This document shows, piece by piece, positions 23,911 to 35,111 of a DNA stretch of 64,000 nt. The notes under the pieces were generated by a model that did not search any database, was not told where the DNA came from, and saw nothing but the letters and a program-made list of their open reading frames with translations. Each line of letters starts with the position of its first letter. Position 1 is the first letter of the stretch. This stretch comes from Oncomelania hupensis (lineage: Eukaryota > Mollusca > Gastropoda > Littorinimorpha > Pomatiopsidae): positions 80,235,262 through 80,299,261 of the forward strand of contig CM072511.1 of NCBI GenBank assembly GCA_036898135.1, in the 5' to 3' direction. The position numbers and the translations under genes are program-made.

Positions 23911-24360
23911 TTAATATTGTCCGTTCATTACCTGTCTATAGGCACAGAACTATCTTTTTAAATTCATTATTTTAAACACTTTATGCTGTCGGTTCAATCA
24001 AAAGCTTGTACGCTTTCCCACGATCAAAATGATGTGATTTTTGACAATACTCGTCCATCACGCGGGCCAAAATGGGGTTGACTTCTCAACGAAAGGGCGG
24101 CAGCCGTTGAGTCACCGAGGAAAGGTACTGAAATTCCACTTTCTGAATTCAACAATTATTTTATTTTATCCTTCTTAGATAGCGCTTTTTCCAGCTCAAG
24201 AGCTGCTCAAGGAGTGGCCGAAACACGATCTAACTCAATTAATCCACTCAAGGCTCCAAATTGCAGCCTTTGGGCGCATAGTCTGATGCTCAGACAACTG
24301 AATACAATCCTGGGCGACTGGGTATGGCGAGAAGAGATCTAGTGCTTGCTGGGTATATTT

Positions 24361-24620
24361 GTGTAGCCGGCACTCACACATCTAGGACATGAGCGTCAGG
24401 ATCTTTAAAGTCCGTACGATCGGATGCATGCGTGCACCGACTCTGGGTATACGCTCGAATGAATGAGTAGCAGTAATTTTGTGTGCGTGTGAGTTGTTTT
24501 TGTTTATATCGTCAACCAGTTTCGAACCACTGACCGCGCGGGCTGCGATGTTTTGACTTGACAATGAATGCGGAAACTGTTTTCGCCCCTGGGTGCACTG
24601 CTGAGCCAACTGTGTCTCAA
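24361..24620 (-). mobile_element. SINE with tRNA-like head (family D)
   Basis: On the minus strand GTTGGCTCAGCAGTGC (A-box-like) is followed by an unusually long middle and the B box GGTTCGAAACTGG. The body comes next, with GGTGCACGCATGCATCC and ACTTTAAAGATCCTGACG. The body is repeated at 26275-26341 and, more diverged, at 44655-44740. The A to B spacing is far larger than in a real tRNA. Confidence 0.65.
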
Positions 24621-24649
24621 GAACATATTATTGTTATTATTTGATTCGG

Positions 24650-24768
24650 CACTCAGGCCGTCAATGGGCTTCGAACAACAGCCTGTACGGGCTGCAATGT
24701 TATCGTTTGACATTGAATGCTTCAATGTTTTTCCCCGTAGCATAAACAACTGAGCCATCTGCGCTCCC
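24650..24768 (-). mobile_element. Second tRNA-like head of family D, in tandem
   Basis: GATGGCTCAGTTGTTTATGC and GTTGTTCGAAGCC on the minus strand repeat the head of the neighbouring copy. The shared middle has ATTCAATGTCAAACG and GCAGCCCG. An AAT-rich linker (24625-24649) separates the two. The body is missing. Confidence 0.6.
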
Positions 24769-26101
24769 CAATTAAGAAGTACTTATTAAATCCAGTATGA
24801 TAAAATGAACTCATAAGACAATATTTCAATAAAGACTTTAGTAATCCAGTCTCGGTAACAACATTGTTTTACTAAATCGAGAAAATGTAAGTTAACCCTT
24901 GAATACCTAACGTACAATTAAACTTGGAAAGCCTGAAACTGCAGGTTGCATGGCTATTTAATGCATATTGACTTGTGCAATGTTTGACACTAATTTGCCT
25001 GAATTTAATTTAACGTCTACATTTAAGACCTGCCCAAGCATGTAGAAGGCTAAATGCGCATATAAATATGTAACATTTTTCCAATAATATTTGAATGCCA
25101 TTTAAAAAAAAAACTGTTTCTACATGTTAACCCACTGAAGACGTTTGCTCTGAAGGCCAGTTTTTTTTTAAACTGTCTTCGGACCGTGTCACCCCATCTC
25201 AAACTTTGATAATTTTACACTGAACCTTATAACCTTTTAAATTTGTTTTAGCTTTTAGCTTTTAAATGTATCTTTTTATGTCAGTGTTGCGTTTTTAAGC
25301 TTTAAAATGTAGATATCTTTATATCTTTTTTTTAAAACACAAGACACAAGCACACACTTCCATCAAATAAAAACAGATCACTAACCGTTTATACATTTAT
25401 CAATTCATGAACGCATCTGTGTCCGGGGACGGTAATCTACCCAACCAACCTGTCAGTGTCTTTTCCTTGCTATTGCACTTAATAACGGTACAAAGATCAG
25501 CACAACAAAAGAAAGTGTCATTGCTCTGCACGGAGCACATCCTATAGCAATAGTACCTATTAACAATATAATTATATACCTCCGATCAGTTCATTGCGTT
25601 TAGGATGAACAATGAAGAGTGACCACACTACGCAAATCCATAGTTACATGAATATTGACGATACACTTATATTATTTCAATTTCCACCGTTATAGTCAAT
25701 CTTTCATACTGTTTCCCCTTTACAAGTCGCAATATCGCACTCTTTTCCTATAACTAATAATGAGCGATCGGTGTGTGTGGAGGTAAGCAGACAAGAACTG
25801 GTAAGGACCCTTTTAGGGAGAGGAAGAGAGAGAGAGAGAGAGAGAGTCGGAGCACACGCCACGGCATCGAAATAGCCTCACTGTCTCAACCAGTGCCTTA
25901 GCGTAGCAGCCTATAGCTTCTGTTGATGTTGGTGCTGCTGCCGAGTTCAGCCACCGAAAATCCTGTTTGATAGGAGGTCGATCAACGAAAACCATCATAA
26001 CATAGAATAAAGTTGGTTGGGGGTGACAGTGGGATAGGAAACTGTAGTGGTGGTGGTGGAATTGGTAAAGGGGTTGTGATCGAGGAAAATTATTTCACTG
26101 C
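24769..26101. other. No gene; short GA run
   Basis: AT-rich sequence with a GA run at 25830-25847. No recognisable frames. Confidence 0.55.
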
Positions 26102-26249
26102 TTACACACAATCATGAAGTAACAGATGTTGGCTGATGGTATTGCTGGAGCGAGAAAGACGGCTGAACATTCCGACAGCGGTTCTCATTACCCAGCGCGC
26201 CGACTTGACCCTGATGTTCAGGCCACACAGTACCCATACTCTTTCGGAT

Positions 26250-26345
26250 GAGAGTGTAACCCGAGGTCTTGTCTGTGCATGCATGCATTCCATCGCTCGG
26301 ACTCTAAAGATCCTGACCCTCATGACTTAGACGGGTGAGTAACGG
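26250..26345 (+). mobile_element. Family D SINE body fragment
   Basis: TGCATGCATGCATTCC and ACTCTAAAGATCCTGACC, then GACTTAGACGGGTGAG, match the body of the copy at 24361-24620. Sequence to the left (26102-26249) is low-copy as far as this window shows. Confidence 0.55.
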
Positions 26346-27809
26346 ACAAAAACAACAACAACAATCTGTAAAACACTACGCGACTGCCGTGTTTTTTGTT
26401 GAAAATGTCACGATCGCCCGCATGATGGTTCTAGTATTATCCAAAATCATATTTCGTGAATACGCTTAAAACAAGGGAGTGATTAATCTATCTTTTAGCG
26501 TCCACATCTATTCAGATTTCTTGCATCCCGCCACTGTCTGCTTTCATAATAGCCACAGTGCAAGCAAGATACAGGGAGAGAGGATGTGGGCTGAGTGGGA
26601 AGTACTACTGTTAATGTTATTATTTGGTTAAGGAGGATGATGACAAAATAAAGCGATGATTGCGGCTAATAGTGATGAAGGGATAAAAAAAAAACCACAT
26701 GAACATCTAGAATAAGCTTACTAAGCATGTCTTGAAGGTATCGAATTGCGCTCCATAGGCCTACATATTAAATGGATGGTTGAGGCTAATACAACGGCGA
26801 ACGAAAAAAGACAGTATAAACTATAATTAAGCTTACAATGATACTGATAAAATCTTGATCCCTGAGCTGAGCCCGCCTTCAAGGAGTATAAAGTTGTGAG
26901 GTATACAAGCAGACGCATGATTTAATAGAAACTCGATTGGACTGGAGATTATGCTACGAGAAGCTATAATATAAGGGGACATAGTGCTGTGGGAAAGAGA
27001 TAATACATCCATAACTGTCTGCCAACAAACCCTACAATACCCACCCAAAACAATAGAGTGGGCAGGAAGGAGGCCAAGATAACCTCTACCACCACCACAA
27101 CTACCATCATCATCATCATTATCAACAACAACAATAACAACAACTCATGAATGTCATGTCCTAGACCTATCACAATGCCAGATAGGCCAACATAATAACC
27201 ACATCCACCCAACACATCATCCTAGCATTCAGTTGTCTGGGGCGTTTGACAGTGCGCATCAAGCAGCAAGTTGGCACCTTGGGCGGCTTGAGATAGGTCC
27301 TGTTATCGGCCAGCGCCTTGGACAGCTCTTTAAGCCGGTAAAGCGCCACAAAAGGACAATTCTGTTAGAACAGTTCAATTTCTGCATAGAAAGTGCAGCA
27401 CATACCTAATCCATAACGCGCCATGAGCATAAACTTTAATGGGCACCGGTGCTGTAAAAGTTTTCAATATTACCATCAACATCAGAGCTATAAAACTGTT
27501 TTCCTTCTAATTCAAGCTACATGAAATTCACCCATAATCAAACTGAAATGCTTGCACAGATTTTACCAGGACCAAACAAACTTGTCTTCAGGCTATCACC
27601 ATAAAACAGCTGAAAGCTACATTTCCGTAACTTTCTATTATATGTCAGTTTTAATCGCCCGAAAACGTTCCGCAAGAGCAATATCATCCAAGCCCGCAAA
27701 CTTAAGCGATATTGGAATGCACAAAAAATATGCTGGCCCAAGATTAATCATCGCCTGAACGCGTTCTGCTAGTTCAAAAATGATCCCGCACTGGAATTTC
27801 AAACGACAA
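26346..27809. other. No feature recognised
   Basis: Mixed sequence with short CAC/CAT/CAA runs at 27090-27142. None of the 60-80-codon frames has a domain. Confidence 0.55.
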
Positions 27810-27969
27810 GGAGTTGCAAGATCGGCAGTTGAGTTGCCGAGTTCGTAAAATTTTTTGTTTGTTTTTAATCGAAAAGTAGAAAATTAATTAACCCATGAAT
27901 AATTTAATTAAAAAAATACAAAATACGATATGATTGTCACGAATTGCATAATTAGTAAAATGGCATCAT
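27810..27969 (+). repeat. Local direct duplication, copy 1
   Basis: This region, from ATCGGCAGTTGAGTTGCCGA to TAGTAAAATGGCATCAT, is repeated at 38427-38608 with a 23-bp insertion there. It lies immediately left of the R1 plus LTR element insertion. Confidence 0.75.
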
Positions 27970-27973
27970 AGAA

Positions 27974-28237
27974 CCATCTGTTGGGGTATAAATAGTATCC
28001 TCACTTTCTGGAAATTTAGTGCTTTAAATTCCCACTGTCGCTGTCTTTCTCATTTTCTCTTTCTCATTCCTGCTCTGTTCTATCAATCTGCTATACTATC
28101 TTCTTCTTCGCTAGACCAGTCACCTATCGTGTTTCTTGAAAACTCTTCCGGGACAAGACTCTTTAGTTGTGTGTGAGGTCTGTTGGATCAGCTTGGGAAT
28201 ATTGGACGCTTTCTGCCAGGTGGTCACTAGGGCTTCC
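27974..28237 (+). mobile_element. R1 retroposon copy, left part (split by the LTR element)
   Basis: The segment starts truncated, just before the TATAAATAG block, and runs into CTTCC, where the LTR element begins. R1 sequence resumes after 37016. The R1 copy has its own 11-bp target duplication, GCATCATAGAA, at 27963-27973 and 37326-37336. Uninterrupted copies (for example around 3113-3130) read straight across the insertion point. Confidence 0.85.
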
Positions 28238-29773
28238 TGTGACGTGGGGTTTAGTTGTTACTGGGCTCTGCACAATGGAATGCTGTAACCCTCACGCTTT
28301 ATCCTGTGGGAACCGCTAGTGGGTCACCCTGTGTCTTACTTTAATAAATTTATTTGTTTAGCTCGGTCTGTGTTAAGGCTGGGATACAGAGATAGATAGA
28401 AAAATGGTAAAAGATCACCGTCACACTAGCTTTCACACGGCTATGAATCATATGTAGTCCAGCCACTTGATAACAGTTAAAATCACACATTTATTTCTTC
28501 TACTCTATACAATATCTTCGAGGTACTAATCTACCTTAAAAAGTCTTAAGTCAATGCAACTAATTCGATCGCTGATAGTCTATGCAGCTGTTATGTCTTC
28601 ATAGGGCACTCGCTACTACCGTTCATGAAGATTGGACTACTGTGGTCCGTTTTACTATAGTTCTGAAGAGTGGACTACTGTGGTCCTTTTGCTATCAGTT
28701 TGGGTGCACTTCTTCCATGTCACTTAACTGCAGTATGGTGTGTTTGAAGTCCTTCGTTGAGGTAGCTTCTGGTACACGAGGTGTCGTCGTGTAGTTTGGT
28801 CCCTTGCCACGCTGTGGGGTCTTGCAGGGTGTTTTCCAGGGTTGCTCCCTCAGTCTTGTGCTGTAGGGGCTAAACAGCCAACTCGGTTTTCCTGTGGAGT
28901 TGGGCGCACGTTATAGCTCGCCTGCTCGTCTGTAATATAAGAGACGAAATTATGCACAACCTTGAATAATAGGTTTGTGCAGAGTGTCTCACTGAAAGCC
29001 AAAGTAGCCCTCAGTGATAGCTCCACATCTCTATACATAAGCGACGAACATTCTGCTACGTCCGTGGTCCACTGGAATCTCAAATCTAATTTCCTATACA
29101 TACATAAATATAAATCGTGGCTAATTATACACATACAGAATTAATAATAATATAAACAGTCACTGGTACAGCCACTGGTCTGCAAACATACATATAGGTT
29201 CAACAACAGTGGTTCCGTACAAAATTCAAGATGGCGTCAGCCGGTCGTGCTTAACACCTGTTCGGCTTTTCCACGTGGTAAGGCAAATTCGGATTAATAA
29301 TTCACATCTATGCATGGCAAATTCTACAAACATAATTTCAACAATAATATAAATATATCACGATGAACCAGAAGTAGGTTCATTTACCTGTTTGACAAAG
29401 TCAGGCTCGTGGCTACTTGAGTGAATTCTAAGATTCTCAAGTCCTGCTTCCTGGTCTATTCAGTGGAGGTATTGCTCTACTCAGGTGTAGCTGTGTACCC
29501 TGTGGTGTCTTACTCTCAACTGACCTAATACCTGGTTGGGACTGAATCAGCCAGAACTGGATCTAGCCGCTCAGCCTGAGTCCTGATTGGATACAACGTT
29601 TCGATTCCATGCACACAGTGCTGACGTCACTACACTGCCTGCGTCAAGCTCGCGGTGTGTGTACCTCCGTATACTGTAATCGTCTGCTGTGTAATAACTA
29701 ACTTTCTAAGGTTACAATGACTAAACAAGGCTAAATAGTAAATAGGCAGGGTAAAACTAGTCATCTCGTCACA
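28238..29773 (-). repeat. 3' LTR of the Gmr1-type element
   Basis: This 1536-bp partner of the LTR at 35480-37016 begins TGTGACGTGGGG on the plus strand immediately after the target duplication CTTCC. It ends CGTCACA at 29773. Related but more diverged LTR sequence is found at 10587-12005 (solo) and 39524-39777 (fragment, opposite orientation). An AATAAA-like signal on the element strand lies near its 3' part (about 28345). Confidence 0.95.
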
Positions 29774-29787
29774 GGCTCCCTCAACTG
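29774..29787 (-). other. Candidate polypurine tract next to the 3' LTR
   Basis: On the element strand the 14 nt before the 3' LTR read CAGTTGAGGGAGCC, with a GAGGGAG purine core. The position directly upstream of the TGTGACG LTR start is where the plus-strand primer of an LTR retrotransposon lies. The final CC makes it an imperfect tract. Confidence 0.45.
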
Positions 29788-29873
29788 AAAAAAGGCGAGG
29801 ACTACTGGATTCGACCTTTTTCTACTACAGAGCCTAGTTTAACACTGCACTATCCTAGGGTCCTGTGTACAAG

Positions 29874-30314
29874 TGGGTTTCTATATAATGACTGGGCAGA
29901 TAGGGGGGCAAAACAGGGTGCTTCAAATTTGAACTCCAAGGTTATTGCATTGAAGAAATCCCCTATAGAAATACAACATCATATTGAACAATTTTTACTT
30001 CGACAAATTATATTTGACACACATTTTGAAGAGCAGAGTAAAGTCTCAAGAGCTATTTCCTCAATGGCAAATCGAATATGGCTCAATGCAATAAGACCGA
30101 AATATTGTAAAAATGTTTTATGTGCCTGTGACAGACCTTTGTCTTTAGAACACATGTTGTTTGCATGCTCTACTATTGCCCCTATTTTACCGCTGGAGAT
30201 GAACGACAAAACTTCCTTAAAAGAACTTAATTATCCTTTGTGTATTACCTTAGCGAAAATACTCTTTGATTCACCTGTTGCAAGATTAATATAATCGTTT
30301 AATTTTTATTTTAT

Positions 30315-30406
<92 letters not shown>

Positions 30407-30550
30407 TTTCTTATTTCTTTCTTTCTTTCTTTCTTTATTTATTATTATTATTATTTTATTTTATTTTTATTTTATTTTATTTATTTATTTATTTTTATTT
30501 TATTTTATTTTTTTTTTTGTCTTATCATCTTGATGAATTAAGACAATAAA
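29874..30550 (+). mobile_element. 5'-truncated RNase H-bearing LINE nested in the LTR element
   Basis: A coding tail (29884-30294) is followed by an AT-rich stretch of TTATT/ATT units and a T run (30312-30518). A hairpin comes next, GTCTTATCATC / GATGA(AT)TAAGAC, at 30519-30544, and then AATAAA. It lies on the plus strand, opposite to the host element. The left boundary is not sharp; anything between 29788 and 29884 is possible. The right boundary is near 30550. A 3' hairpin followed by simple repeats suits I/Jockey-like LINEs, but I cannot settle the clade. Confidence 0.7.
29884..30294 (+). CDS. C-terminal fragment of a LINE ORF2 (end of RNase H plus tail)
   Basis: The frame starts inside the protein with NDWADRGAKQG, which matches the last catalytic block of the retrotransposon-type RNase H (N-x-x-AD-x-x-AK). 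About 120 residues follow, ending in VARLI. They include a short Cys/His segment (CACDRPLSLEHMLFAC) like the zinc-knuckle tail after RNase H in jockey/I elements. No ATG start exists for it; it is a 5'-truncated copy and not a separate gene. Confidence 0.7.
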   Translation, partial: YNDWADRGAKQGASNLNSKVIALKKSPIEIQHHIEQFLLRQIIFDTHFEEQSKVSRAISSMANRIWLNAIRPKYCKNVLCACDRPLSLEHMLFACSTIAPILPLEMNDKTSLKELNYPLCITLAKILFDSPVARLI

Positions 30551-30635
30551 ATCAACAACATGTACAAGCTAATTAAGTTGCTCTACCTGAGCTGCAATGC
30601 TATGCCAGGTAGCTATGGACACTAGTGACAGGGGT

Positions 30636-33518
30636 TTACTAAACGGGGACGAATTCTGGTGCTGTGGCCCTTAGTTGTGTTGGGTGGGCGACAGCTGCTG
30701 TGTCCTCCACGAGATGGCGACTGAGGTAGTCGGCTCCGTGGTTTTCTTTGCCGGGGATGTACTCGATCTGGAATGAGTATGCCTGAACGGTGAGTGCCCA
30801 TCGCATCAGGCGAGAGTTCAAAGACTTGGAGGCGGCCAGGAACGATAGTGGTTGGTGGTCCACCTGAACTGTGAAGTGGGTCCCATACAGGTAGAGTTGG
30901 AATTTCTGTATGGCCCAGACTAGTCCAAGACATTCTTTCTCCGACGTGGCGTAGTGGGTCTCGGCGGGTCTCAATTTTCTGCTGGCGTAGGCGACAGGGA
31001 ATAGCGTCTCTGCATTCTTGGGGTCGCGCTGTAGCAGTACTGCTCCGAGGCCTAAGTCGCTTGCGTCGGTGCGAAGAACGAATGGCTGAGTCAAATCGGG
31101 TAGGTGGAGTACTGGCGCCGATGTCATTCTGTCCTTGAGGGTTTGGAATGCTGTCTCACATTCCGCTGTCCATACGACTTTGTCCGGGGCGATTTTCCGG
31201 GTTCCATTTGTCAGTGGTACGGCGATGCTGTTGTAGTTGGGGATGAACTTCTGGTAGAAGCCGCAGAGTCCTAGAAGCGACTGCACTTCCTTCTTGGTCT
31301 TGGGCCTAGGAGCGTCGAGTAGGCGTTTCACGGTCTTTTCTACCGGTCGCAGGCTTCCTTGACTGATGGTGTGTCCCAGAAATTCTAGTTCTGTGAATCC
31401 AATCTGACATTTGGTGGGTCTTGCCGTCAATCCAGTGTCTCTGAGGCGGGCGAGTAGTTGTTGTAGGAGCGTGACTTGTTCCTCCCACGTAGGTGTTGCG
31501 ATGAGGATGTCGTCCATAAACGAGTGTAGGTGCTCGCTGCTCAGGGGAGCCAGGAGTTTCCGCATCATGGCGCTGAAGATGCTGGGTGCGTTGTGGAGTC
31601 CGAATGGAAGCACGTTGAACTCGAAGTGTCCTTCCATAGTGCTAAACGCTAGGTACTTTCGGACTTGCGGTTGCACTGGTATCTGGTAGTATCCTTTGCT
31701 GAGTTCGATGCGAGAGAAGTACTTCGCTCGCTGTAGCTTGGCAAATAGGTCTGTCTGGTCCGGGAGTGGCTCTGGCTGGAACTGCGTTACGGCATTCAAC
31801 AGTCTGAAGTCGATGCACAGTCGATGCTCTCCGTTGGGTTTTCGCAACAATACCGTGCCTGCGCTGTAGGGTGAAGTAGACTCTGAGATGATTCCGGCTG
31901 CCAGTAAGGTGTCTATCTCTTCCTTGATGGCTCGCTGCTGCGACAGTGGCATCGGGCACAGCTTCTGGCGGACGGGTGTTGGGTCGGTCACCGTGAGTGT
32001 TACTTCGACGAGGTCTGTCCTCCTTGGTCGGTCTCTGAGCACAGTCTGATGTTGTCGAATGACCTGTAGTACTTGCTGTTGCTGTTTGGCGGCTAGTTCT
32101 CCGTTGAGTATCACGTCTTTGTGGGTTTCTTTGGAGTGCAGGGGATACTCTACTGCATTCGTCTCCATGCTTTCTCCTTCTTCCGCGATGGCGATGGCTA
32201 GCAAGTTGTGAGTGCTGGGGGTCGCTGGTCGGTCCGTGTATTTCTTGAGGAGATTGATGTGGTGGTATCGGGCTCTCCCGTTCACCTCTACTTGGTAGAC
32301 TGTCTTGGATTTCTTGGCAGTCACCCGGTACGGTCCTCTCCAAGCGATGTCCAGCTTGTCGGTTCCACTTGGAAGTAAGAGTAGCACTTGATCGCCGACT
32401 TGCAGTTCTCGGTCCTTCGCGTGGCGGTTGTAGTACTTCGCCTGACGGGCTCTTGCCTTTTTCAGTGCTTCACCAGCTTTCTTCCACGTTGCTTTGAGGG
32501 TTTCCTGCAGGTCTGCGACGTACTTGGTGGCACCTCTTGGTGTGTCGTCTATCTTGGCTTCCGTCCAACTTCTGCGTAGGGCTTCTAGCGGTCCTGCTAG
32601 AGGTCTGCCGAATAGCAATGTTGACGGGGTGTAACCTGTGGCTGCATGGGGCGTTTCTCTATATGCGAACAGTGCCGCATTCACGTAGGTGTCCCACGCT
32701 TCTGGATTGTCGTCGGCTACTTTCCTGAGTATGGTGAGAATGGTTCCATTCAGTCTTTCTACTTGTCCGTTGCTGGCTGGGTGGTATGGTGGTGTGCGAA
32801 TGTGATGAACTTGTATCAACTCGAACACGTCTTGCATCAAGCGGCCGGTGAACTGAGATCCGTTGTTCGTTCTAATGCTGTCCGGGAATCCGACTCTGGT
32901 AAAGATGGCGATGAGTGCATCTGCAATCTTCTTGGTGTCGATCGCTGGCAACGGGACTGCTTCGCACCACATCGTACATGCGTCGACGAGTGTGAGTAGA
33001 AATCTGTTCCGCTTCTTGGTCATGGGCAGTGGTCCTACTATGTCTACTGGGACTTGCTGGAATGGCACGCCGACTACTACTGATGGTCCTAAGGTAACTG
33101 GTACGGTGTGATGTCGCGGGGAATGTCGTTGACACTGGTGACAAGATTTCACGTAGCGCTTGACATCCTCCGTGATTCCTGGCCAATAGTAGTGTGCGCT
33201 GATTCTCTGCACTGTGGCTCCAATTCCCATGTGTCCGCTGAGTGGCATGCTGTGGCCTAATTCTAGTACTTGGGCTCGAAGGGTGGCTGGTAGTACTAGT
33301 TGGGTGTGATCTCCATCTCCTTGGCGATGTAGAACTCCGTCTTCCATGTAGAAGTCTCCTTTGTGCGGGGGTGTGTGCGCCTTGGGTAGCTTCTGGAAGC
33401 ACTTGGCTATCGAGGTGTCCGCTTTCTGTGCTGTTTTGATCTCTTCGAGTCCTGGATTCGGAGCTAACTCGGGCTGGGGTGGTTTGGGTTTTAGCTTGGG
33501 CCCTGGTTTGCACTGCAG
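30636..33518 (-). CDS. pol: Pol: integrase, then reverse transcriptase and RNase H
   Basis: The frame is open from a TAG at 33519-33521 to the stop at 30636-30638; the first ATG is 33345-33347. Residues below are counted from that Met. Integrase comes first: a zinc-binding H32/H39/C69/C72, then the core with D102, position 161 and E197, then a GPY/F-type tail (RGPYRV, about 337-342). The RT follows at about 460-640 with PFGLHNAP and FMDD (D612, D613), then a connection and RNase H with D761, E805, D830 and D873. Two catalytic residues are changed. Integrase position 161 is Asn where Asp is expected (TNNGSQF, codon 32865-32867). The first RT Asp is Glu (FSRIELSKGYYQ, codon 31704-31706). About 50 residues upstream of the Met are also open and look coding, so expression probably depends on a frameshift from gag-pro. 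Integrase-first order with gypsy-type RT is the Gmr1 arrangement. Confidence 0.92.
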
Positions 33519-35111
33519 CTATCTCTACAGTTTTGGGGGGCGTGCCTAAGAACACATACCTACAACCTAGCACTAGATCATACAGGGGTTTCTGTAAAAC
33601 AGCTGCTTGGATTCGTCCTGTGACGTACCTACTCTCTACTTCTATCCAAGCTATTAGGCAAGTAGTCGTCGGTTTCGTCAAGTCTGCTCCTTGTAGTTCG
33701 ACTGTCTTGTCCGTCAAGTCCGCGCGCAATACCAGAGATTCGCTAACTATCGCGTCGTATGATAGACCTGTGTCATACAGACAGTTCGCTTCTTTTCCGT
33801 TGACCTTGACCGTGTCTGTCACCGATGGGTGATCTCCGATGGTGTGTGGCTTGTTACCGCTACTTTGAGTTAGAACTCTGTGCGCTGGCCGGCTTTCGCG
33901 CTCTTCCCTACGTTGTGCGGCCAACTTGAAACATTCTGCGGTGGAGTGATTATTTCTGTTGCAGAACGAACAATACCGTTTCTGTTCTGCAGGACCTCTT
34001 TTCCCGAATTCCGTTTTGGGTCCTTTATTCTGCCCAGGTCTGGGGTGATTCGGCTTATTCGCGGTGCACTCTTCCCGGTGAGGGCTTCGTTTCTGTGCCT
34101 CTTTCCCGTTAGGTTTTAGGTCTCGCCTGAAGCTCTTGGCTTCTCCGTGGGCGGCCACGTACCTATCTGCGACCTTGACCAGATCCTCCAGTCTTTCCGC
34201 GCCCTGCTCTACTGAGAATGTTCTCAGCTCGGGGGTCATGGTTTCCCGTAGCTGTTCCCATACTAACAGTTCTGTCAGTCCATCATATGTCTTAGCAGTG
34301 GCTGACTGGCTAACCCACTTATCTAGCATTGTGGACAACCGATCTGCGAACTGCGCATAGCTCTCTCCTTTCACTCTCCGGTTGGTGCGGAATTTTTGCC
34401 GGTAGCATTCTCCTGTTAGTTCGAATCCAGTTAGGAGTGCCTCTTTTACTTTGTGATAGTCAGTCACTCTGTCAGTCGGTAGCTTACTGTAGATGTCATA
34501 TGCCTTTCCTCTAAGCCCTTGACTAAGCTTGAAAGACCAATGGTTGGGATCTAGTTTATACTCAGTTGCTAGGCTCTCAAACCTAGTCAGATAGAGATCT
34601 AGACCTTCTTCTCTTTCATTGAATGTCCCCAGTGGAAATGACATACCTACTACGGGGTTGGATGCTACCTCTAGTTGATCTGAGTGGGGAGGGGTTGAGG
34701 AAGAACTTGAAGCTCCTGATCCCAATCTCCTCAGCTCTAACTCATGCTGACTGTCTTTTTTCCTTTTCTGCCCTCTCTTTTTCTTTTTCTGCCCGCTCAT
34801 ACTCCCATCTCCTACTTTCTGCTTCTCTCTCTGCTGCTAATGCTGCCTTCTTCTGTTCTGCTTCTAATTCTAGTTTCTTCTGCTCTCTCGCTGCCTCTAG
34901 CTCTAGTTTCTTCTGCTCTGCTTCTAATTTCTTCGCTTATCTTTCTGCCTCTAATTTCTTTGCCTCTCTTTACTGCTGCTCTCTCTGCCTTAGCCTCCTG
35001 TTTCTCTACCTCTGCATTGATATACGCAATTAGGTCTCCCCCTGCTAAGTGTAAAGCTTCCCCTAATTCCTTGAATCGCAATCTCAAGGCCACTGGGTCC
35101 GACATTGTCAA
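33483..35111 (-). pseudogene. gag: Gag-protease region of the Gmr1-type element, broken
   Basis: The frame opens at ATG 35105 (or 35111) with a short alpha-helical N-terminus. A Glu/Lys/Leu-rich coiled coil follows, but its reading frame is lost. There is a frameshift around 34951-34990, an in-frame TAA at 34937-34939, and a second frameshift in the A-rich tract near 34750. From about 34743 the frame is open again. It contains a capsid-like region with a segment resembling SCAN-type Gag (around 34500-34130), a CCHC zinc knuckle CSFCNRNNHSTAEC (about 33931-33972) and a retropepsin motif YDTG (about 33768-33777). The frame then overlaps the upstream end of pol, where a +1 shift is needed. Codons beyond about 33483 in this frame are out-of-frame pol and not real protein. 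Known of the family: Gag packages RNA and the protease matures the polyprotein. Confidence 0.85.

Noticed and set aside
28850..29134. 94-codon frame present twice (also at 36093-36377)
   Set aside because: It lies in both LTRs, so its conservation follows from LTR identity. It has no domain and sits where regulatory sequence is expected.
31642..32343. 233-codon minus-strand frame inside pol
   Set aside because: It is a shadow of the integrase/RT frame in another register.
32872..33480. C-terminal 200 residues of the gag-pro frame as real protein
   Set aside because: This part overlaps conserved integrase codons in another frame and is Ser/Arg/Thr-rich nonsense. The frame just happens to stay open.
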